Shown here: positions 58,231 to 64,000 of the stretch, one piece after another
How the letters are laid out: the number at the start of each line of letters is the position of its first letter
Numbering within the stretch: position 1 is the stretch's first letter
Origin: Congeria kusceri
Lineage: Eukaryota; Mollusca; Bivalvia; Myida; Dreissenidae
DNA length: 64,000 nucleotides
Direction: 5' to 3'
Assembly (NCBI GenBank): GCA_027627225.1
Contig: CM051030.1
Span: 2,807,501 to 2,871,500, forward strand
The notes under the pieces: generated by a model
What the model was told of the DNA's origin: nothing
The model's database searches: none
What the model saw: the letters and a program-made list of their open reading frames with translations, nothing else
Program-made: the position numbers and the translations under genes

Positions 58231-58255
58231 CTGAAGAAGGCTTTTCAACCGAAAC
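58231..58255 (+). ncRNA. Hammerhead-ribozyme-like core (candidate)
   Basis: CTGAAGA, a possible short stem II (AGGCTTTTCAACC, pairing GG/CC and TT/AA), then GAAAC. This fits the hammerhead core CUGANGA ... GAAA. Penelope-like elements are known to carry hammerhead motifs in their terminal repeats. Stems I and III and the cleavage triplet could not be fixed by eye. Confidence 0.4.
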
Positions 58256-59690
58256 GTTGTGATTAAATAAATTAGCTATGTTTGAAGTTTGACTTCTTCA
58301 TAAAATATATATTGTACATAGCAATAAGAAGTCAGAAGTATCTACAGATCCTTCAACATGGGCACGAAAGAGGCAATACGCAGAGACATTAAAAAAATGG
58401 CAGATTTTCAGATGCGAAAATCCACTCACATGAGGTTTCTGGAGAACTGCATATCTGAAAGTGTTGTTCCTACAGGACTGAAACTTAAACTGCAAGTACA
58501 AGTTGGCAATAGTAATGAAGAATTGCAAGCTGCTGTGGATAGAATCCTAGAGAAAACTTCCATGGAAATACCAAGACTGATAGCAGAGGACCATTACAGA
58601 CAACTTCATAAATCAAAAGTGAAAATGGTGGATCTTGAAGGTAAACTCTCTGCTATTCTCACTGATAAGGGCGAGATGAACATTATATCACATGAGATAT
58701 TTCTCCATACATAAAATATGAAGAATTCAATAGTGGACCGACAAAATAAGAAGCTAAGAAAACTAATACAAGCTCGTGACAACCAACCATCAGCTAAAGA
58801 AAATGATGTTATCAAAGTTCAAACAGAGACAACTGGTAAACATATTATATCTAATAACAATAGAACGATCAGATCGCAAAACGTGATACCAGTCAACAGA
58901 AGGAATCCACTAAAGATCAGTCAAAAAACGAAAAATCCCCCGGCGGCAACAAGATGAGTTACAGCGAGGCCATCAAAATGGGGGTTCCGAAACAAAAGAT
59001 CAACCAACAAAAGCAAAACCAGAACAACAAACAAACTGTAGTGAAAACAGGAGTTTGTCAAGAGAAATCCCAGAAGAAGAAAAGTGTCACACACCAAAAA
59101 CCTCACCAAGCAGCTGTTTCCACGATACAACAGTACAGCAAATGGAGAACCGTCAACAAAAAGAAAAAGACAACCCACCAGAATCTACAAGACACTATTC
59201 ATCAACTGATAGAACAACTCCAAGAAATAAAAGAAATAGAAGATTTGTCCGCATAATCAACAACAGAGAATGGAAGCGGCAAAAGAAAATAAAAAAGGAA
59301 ATTGAGAGGGGTAAGAAAACAGTTTTGAATCTATCCGATAGACATTTGACTGACACTGAATATCGGTTGTTAGGTAAAGGATTTAAATTTTGCATAAAAC
59401 CAAAACCACACAGTGAATGCTATTGTGACAAGACATTTTTACATTTGCTAGGAAATTAAGATTGAACGAATAATTTTCCGAAAGAAAACGTCTGTGTGAA
59501 GATAATACTGATGATGACACCACGGATTATAAAGTCCATACATCCTACAAAAAATCTGCTTCTACTTTTATCCCACCAGCTGGACGTGATCCGACCCTAG
59601 ATTTGTACATTGAGGCGATAACTAAAATCGCCTCAATCTGAAAACAAGAAGTATAAATACCAGTCTAATTTATCTCAAGAAGAACAACAA

Positions 59691-60533
59691 GTGCTTAAAT
59701 CCCTTCGCGAAGACCAAAGAATTGTGATAAAACAAGCTGATAAAAGTGCTACCATAGTGATAATGAATCATAAAGACTGTTGTGATGAAGTGTTCAGACA
59801 GTTAAACAATAAACAATACTACCAAAAATTAGATAGTAACCCACAAGAACAGTTTCTAAAGGAGGTAACAAATAAAATACAGGACATGAACGGTATCAGC
59901 GAAAAAGTTAAGGAGGATCTCATTCCTGCCAATGAAGTCAGAATGCCAGTGTTTTACATTCTTCCAAAAATTCATCAACAGCAAAATGAAGATCTTCCAC
60001 TTGGCTATCCTGGTCGTCCAATAGTTTCTGGTTGTGGCTCTCTTACAGAAAACATCTCCTCATATCTTGACAGCATTTTCAAGCCGCATATGGAGACTCT
60101 GCCGTCTTATGTCAAAGACACTACACATTTCATCAAGAAACTCAAATCAGTGGGAAGTCTTCCTGACAATGCCATCCTAGTGACGATTGACGTTTCTTCA
60201 TTTTACAGTAATATCCCACATACAGATGGCATTCAAGCGTGTACAGAGTTCTTAAGACAGGATAAAACATTAAATAAAGACAGTATCAAGTCCATAGAAG
60301 AGTTGCTGATTATTGTTCTTACCAAAAATAATTTTCAGTTTGGTGAAGATAATTATGTACAAGTCTTGGGAACTGCAATGGGTACGAAAATGGCACCTAG
60401 TTATGCATCTCTATTCATGGGGAAGTTTGAACAAAATTTCCTATCATCTTATGGACAAACACCTATCCTGTGGCTGCGATGTATTGATGACATTTTTTTC
60501 ATATGGACTCACAGTGAAAATGATCTATATTAA
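59691..60533 (+). pseudogene. Penelope-like reverse transcriptase core, truncated
   Basis: The listed frame holds 280 codons and its open frame extends upstream to about 59635 without a Met. Recognisable RT parts: QADKSATIVIM (start), YILPKIH and GRPIVSGCGSLTENIS, TIDVSSFYSNIPH (motif A, catalytic Asp), GTAMGTKMAPSYASLFMG (motif B) and RCIDDIFFIW (motif C, catalytic Asp pair). The stop comes from the fused repeat. A frameshift near 59630 separates it from upstream coding pieces. Confidence 0.9.
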
Positions 60534-61225
60534 AAACAGAGTTATAGGGAGGTTGGCCCTGACACTGGAGTTGATGACAAAGGCATGTTCCTTTTTTAAA
60601 GTGAATAACTTATGTAGTTCTGAAGTTACAAACGTTTTGAATATAAACTTTAACCAGACAATCTACGTGAAAACGGGGCAAAACTGTGACAAAATACAAA
60701 ACAGAGTTATATGGAATGTTGCCCTGATATTAAAGTTGATGACAAAGGTAGATTCCAATTTTCAAGTGAATAACTTATGTAGTTCTGAAGTTACAAAACT
60801 GTTGAATATAAACATTAACCAGAAAATCTGTGTGAAAAAAGGGCATAACTCTGACAAAATACAAAACAGAGTTATAGGAAATGTTGCCGCTGACACTGGA
60901 GTTGATGACAAAGATATATTGCAAGTTTCAAGTGAATAACTTCTGTAGTTTTGATGTTACAAAACTTTTGAATATAAACTTAAACCAGAAAATTTATGTG
61001 AAAAAGGAGTATAAATTTGTCACAATACAAAAACAGAATTATTGGGAATGTTGCCCTTAATACTGGAGTTGATGACAAAGGTATATTCCAAGTTTCAAGT
61101 GAATAACTTGTGTAGTTTTGAAGTTAAAAGACTTTTGAATAAAAACTTTAACCAAATTCAGGCGCGGACGCCGACGCCAGGGATAGTAGGAAAGCTCACC
61201 TATTCTTCGAATAGTCGAGCTCAAA
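60531..61225 (+). repeat. Repeat family A, four internal units
   Basis: Begins in the middle of a unit (AAAACAGAGTTATAGGGAGG), holds four units of ~150-180 bp and ends GGCGCGGACGCCGACGCC ... TCGAATAGTCGAGCT. It lacks the usual GCGCTCGACT head. Confidence 0.85.
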
Positions 61226-61439
61226 ATGACAAATCTGTACTAGAACTGCTGGACCAAATCAGACGTCTAAACTGTATCTGAGCATACCACACAAATTCCA
61301 CATAAACATGAAGGAGGAACAAAATTGTAAAAATAAAATAAAAGCAAAATAAAATCAATCAAAGTGATAGATCATTAATCTGATATGGTTATTTCATTGT
61401 AGTTATTTAACTTTCCATCAACTATCATTGAATTTTACA

Positions 61440-62340
61440 TAGCAGTTCCAACAAAATAGACATGACACAATTGAAGTCTTCAAAATCCCATAACTCCAAG
61501 AAAAATTATTGAAGCGGAACATCCTGGTAATATGCATACATCTTCTTGGCACTGATGCTTCCCATAATTTTCTTTGAAATCTGGCCAGTAATTTCTGAGA
61601 AATAGCCCGGATAAGAATTGTGCATTATAAAACTAATTATTAAATCTTCAAAGTCTCATAACTCTGAAAAAAATCATTGAAGCGGAACATTCTGGTAATA
61701 TGCACAACTCCGCTTGGTAATGAAGTTTCCATAAAGTTTCATTGAATTCCAGCCAGTAGTTGCTGACAAATAGCTTGGACAAGAATTGCGCACTATATGC
61801 TAATTTCATAATTATTCAAAGTCCCATAACTCCGAGAAAAATCATTGAAAAGGAACATCCTCGTCATATACATACCACCTCTTAGTAATGATGCTTCCCA
61901 TAACGTTTCGCTGAATTCCAACCTGTAGCTGCTGAGAAATAGCTCGGACAAAAAAAGTAAAAAATTGTGCACTATATACAATTTCAGAAATATTCAAAAT
62001 CCCATAATTCTGTGAAAAATTGCAGCGGAACGTCCTAGTAATATGCACACCTCCTCTTGGTAATAAAGCTTTCCAGAAAGTTTCGTTGAATTCTGGCCTG
62101 TAGTTGCTGAGAAGCAGCCCGGCCAAGAAAGTCAAGAATTGTGCACTATATACTAATTTCAGAAATATTCAAATTTTCTATAACTCTGATAAAAATCATA
62201 GAAGCGGAACGTCCTGGTAATTTGCCCATCTCTTGGTTATGAAGCTTCCCATAGAGTTGCGTTGAATTCCTACTAGTAGTTTCTGAGAAATAGCTCGGAC
62301 AGTGGGACGGAAGAACGGACGAACGGACGGAAAAGGCGGC
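61440..62340 (+). repeat. ~175-bp tandem repeat, about five units
   Basis: Unit words: CAAAATCCCATAACTC, AATCATTGAAGCGGAACATCC, CTTGGTAATGAAGCTTCCCAT, TAGTTGCTGAGAAATAGC, GAATTGTGCACTATATAC. It ends in GAACGGACGAACGGACGG. Open frames on the - strand in it are artefacts. Confidence 0.85.
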
Positions 62341-62579
62341 GAAATTTTGGAGGGAGAATAAACATAGTCTGTGATAATTAGTTGTTGTTTTTTTAAGCTG
62401 GCGTTAGCATACTATGAGTACATATTTTTGGGACGATGCTTAAATATATTTCTTAAATATATTCTGAAATGTAACCATAGTTTAACAATGCATCAATATA
62501 TACACTTATATGTGACACCTATTTATCACAGCTTTAATACAACTGCATGATTACTCTAATAATTATTATGGATGTTTTA

Positions 62580-62665
62580 CTATAATGATGCCGATGACAA
62601 TGACGGTGATGACGACTGTTATGGTGCTGATGACGGTGGTGGTGATAATGATGATGATAATACTT
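62580..62665 (+). repeat. (GAT/GAC)n imperfect trinucleotide repeat
   Basis: ATGATGCCGATGACAATGAC and similar triplets; Asp-rich frames across it are artefacts. Confidence 0.8.
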
Positions 62666-62856
62666 CGATCAGCTTGTCCGAAAATCGTGCAAGACAAAAA
62701 CAATTGGTCACTGTTTGTGTTTATTACTTCTGTTTTAACACTTTTCTTTCAACTAAATTCAAAACTCCATTAAAAACCTTTTCTTTAGTACAACTCCTAT
62801 AGCAGAGTCTCGCACAAAGTTTCAAATGGCAGTCTACCTTTCTAATATATTCACAG

Positions 62857-63063
62857 AAACAACTACGATAATTATCCATTCAACGACCTCAACACGGAAC
62901 ACAAACAGTGTAACTACTAACCCTATCAGGGAGCAGACAACGCCGTTCTCACACCAAACGGAGTCAGTAACTTCGGCACCGGATATCGATCTCGACACAA
63001 CTCAACATATACCTTCAACTAAATTGTCAACAGCCCTGGTTGTGGATTCAACGCAAGAGAAAG
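62857..63063 (+). CDS. R5 exon: Thr/Ser-rich stalk
   Basis: Phase 1-1 (ATTCACAG to GTTTTT, a poor donor), 68 full codons, ETTTIIIHSTTSTRNTNS and later TESVTSAPDIDLDTTQH. Probable O-glycosylated stem. Confidence 0.6.
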
Positions 63064-63272
63064 GTTTTTTGTCCTAGATTCATTCACTTACATATATTTT
63101 TTCATACAAACACATGTACTTTCGAATTCATGAAATGTCACACAGTAAGGCCGATTGTATTGTTTCAACACCTCGACTAAATAGCTCTTAACACAGATTT
63201 ACTGAAATTACATGCTTAAATATGGCAAAACAAATACACGTAATTCGAAAATGAATTAAATCTCATTTCCAG

Positions 63273-63363
63273 CGTCTTCAATCGGACTACTTGTGGCTGG
63301 AATCGTTGCTGCGGTCTTTCTTTTGATTGTTGCTGTTGTCATCGTAGTCGTACTACGAAGCAT
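63273..63363 (+). CDS. R5 exon: transmembrane segment
   Basis: 91 bases, phase 1 in and 2 out (CATTTCCAG to GTAAGA). IGLLVAGIVAAVFLLIVAVV then Ile-Val-Val-Val-Leu-Arg-Ser. Confidence 0.8.
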
Positions 63364-63391
63364 GTAAGATATTTAATCTTCTTGTGTTTGT

Positions 63392-63574
63392 GTGCGTGTG
63401 TATGAGGACATTGATGAATCAAATGTTGGAATGGACAACGAATATGATGACACCAACAAGGCCTTGCGCGTGGCATTGCCAGATAATATATACTATATAC
63501 TTCATACAGGTGATGACGATTATGACCATGTCCAAATAGGCAAAGGCAGGGTTAGTTCAAAAGACAATGAATAA
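63392..63574 (+). pseudogene. R5 tail stump with ITAM-like motif
   Basis: RVYEDIDES, NEYDDTNKALR and the ITAM-like YYILHTGDDDYDHV (63491-63532) match the last 60 residues of the R3 tail. It directly follows the TM exon with no usable intron, so roughly 250 tail residues and the intron appear deleted. A different downstream tail exon outside the window cannot be excluded. Confidence 0.65.
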
Positions 63575-64000
63575 GTCTGATGGTGGTCTAAAACAGGAAT
63601 ACCAACATTAGACACTTCATTAATATTAATCGTACTTCTATAATCCATATAATCCATATTCATTATAACAGTGTGACTGTAAAATATGTAGAGACTTGTG
63701 AATTGAATTGCCATTTATATTTGAATTGAATGGCCATATTTAAACATGCATCGCAAAGGATGTAATTCAATACTAACATCACATGAGCTACGAGATTATC
63801 TTACTTCGAATGAAGTATTGCATATGACTTCAAAGATACATTTGTATATATTTATATATATGTATGTTTTCAGTACGAAATAGTACTACAAGTCTGTTCT
63901 TATACAGCATTAGATATTGTTCTACAACAAACAGTAATTGCCATTATGTTGTTAATGACATAAATTATCATTCTGTTCTTGCAGTATATCAAATACTGGT
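63575..64000. other. 3' flank of R5 to window edge
   Basis: AT-rich. An acceptor-like TTCTGTTCTTGCAG ends at 63984, sixteen bases before the window edge; whether an exon starts there cannot be judged. Confidence 0.35.

Larger units (their letters stand above)
58231..60533 (+). mobile_element. Penelope-like retroelement, 3' truncated
   Basis: From a hammerhead-like terminal part through broken N-terminal coding pieces (frames at 58358-58714, 58718-58957, 58954-59256, 59055-59459) into an open reverse transcriptase segment. The C-terminal RT thumb and the GIY-YIG endonuclease are missing: coding homology stops near 60530 inside repeat family A. It sits where R5 should have ectodomain exons. 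Confidence 0.85.
56557..63574 (+). pseudogene. R5: receptor locus lacking ectodomain exons and most of the tail
   Basis: Recognised parts: signal peptide exon 56557-56617, Thr-rich stalk exon 62857-63063, TM exon 63273-63363 and a tail stump 63392-63574. No lectin or WSC exon was found; the 6.2 kb between signal and stalk is filled with a Penelope-like element and tandem repeats. After the TM exon the donor GTAAGA is followed by only about 28 bases before tail-homologous sequence, and no in-frame acceptor exists, so the intron and most of the tail seem deleted. Probably a broken member. Confidence 0.6.

Noticed and set aside
58358..59459. Separate small host genes upstream of the RT
   Set aside because: These consecutive frames are broken pieces of the Penelope-like element's N-terminal region.
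61793..62135. - strand ORFs with LFLSELFLSSYR-like repeats
   Set aside because: They follow the ~175-bp tandem repeat units and carry no domain.

Overview
The window looks like nuclear DNA from a bivalve mollusc. It is AT-rich, its genes are split by GT-AG introns, and it is full of short tandem repeats, fold-back elements, tRNA-derived repeats, LINE and Penelope-like retroelement pieces. Several interspersed repeats (a 'GCGCTCGACT ... GGACGCCGACGCC' family, a 'GCCCCTGGGGTCAAAACTGGCC' family, a 'GACCTTGACCTTGACC' family) are of kinds I associate with heterodont clams and mussels. The species is an inference. No bacterial genes, rRNA genes, intact tRNA genes or CRISPR arrays were seen.

The genic content is one tandem cluster on the + strand: five related single-pass receptor loci (called R1 to R5 here) plus a decayed tail pseudogene. 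The shared plan, exon by exon, is: signal peptide; C-type-lectin-like exon; WSC-like cysteine-rich domain split over two exons; second lectin-like exon; lectin C-terminal exon; Thr/Ser/Pro-rich stalk; one transmembrane exon; one long 3' exon coding for a tyrosine-rich cytoplasmic tail. Ectodomain exons begin and end in phase 1, apart from a phase-0 intron inside the WSC domain. Every tail ends in an ITAM-like pair of the form DNxYxxL-x(6-7)-YDH(L/V), very like the CD3-zeta ITAM, and carries further YxxL modules (YFVL/YFIL, YSDL/YSVL). This is the best candidate for an undescribed system: a bivalve family of lectin/mucin-stalk, ITAM-bearing recognition receptors.

Layout: 1-1260, LINE 3' coding end on the - strand; 2590-9334, R1 (5' end not found, one-base frameshift in the tail); 9335-14400, repeats including a ~41-copy 46-bp minisatellite; 14435-23462, R2 (complete, nine exons, 482 codons plus stop, all splice phases agree; a 3.7-kb satellite-bearing element sits in one intron); 23463-33118, repeats, a MITE-like pair and the tail pseudogene; 33119-40275, R3 (signal peptide, duplicated mucin-like stalk exon, TM, intact ITAM tail; no intact lectin or WSC exon); 40276-44900, duplicated downstream DNA and repeats; 44908-52700, R4 (WSC/lectin ectodomain, tail interrupted by an 8-bp deletion); 52701-56556, the paralogous downstream DNA; 56557-63574, R5 (signal peptide, stalk, TM and a tail stump; a Penelope-like element and repeats fill the place of the ectodomain).

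The loci show birth and death in progress: R3 and R4 share a segmental duplication, one stalk exon of R3 is freshly duplicated, and three of five tails are broken or truncated while the reading frame beyond the lesion is still clean. Gene models rest on reading splice sites and phases by eye; no transcript or database evidence was available.
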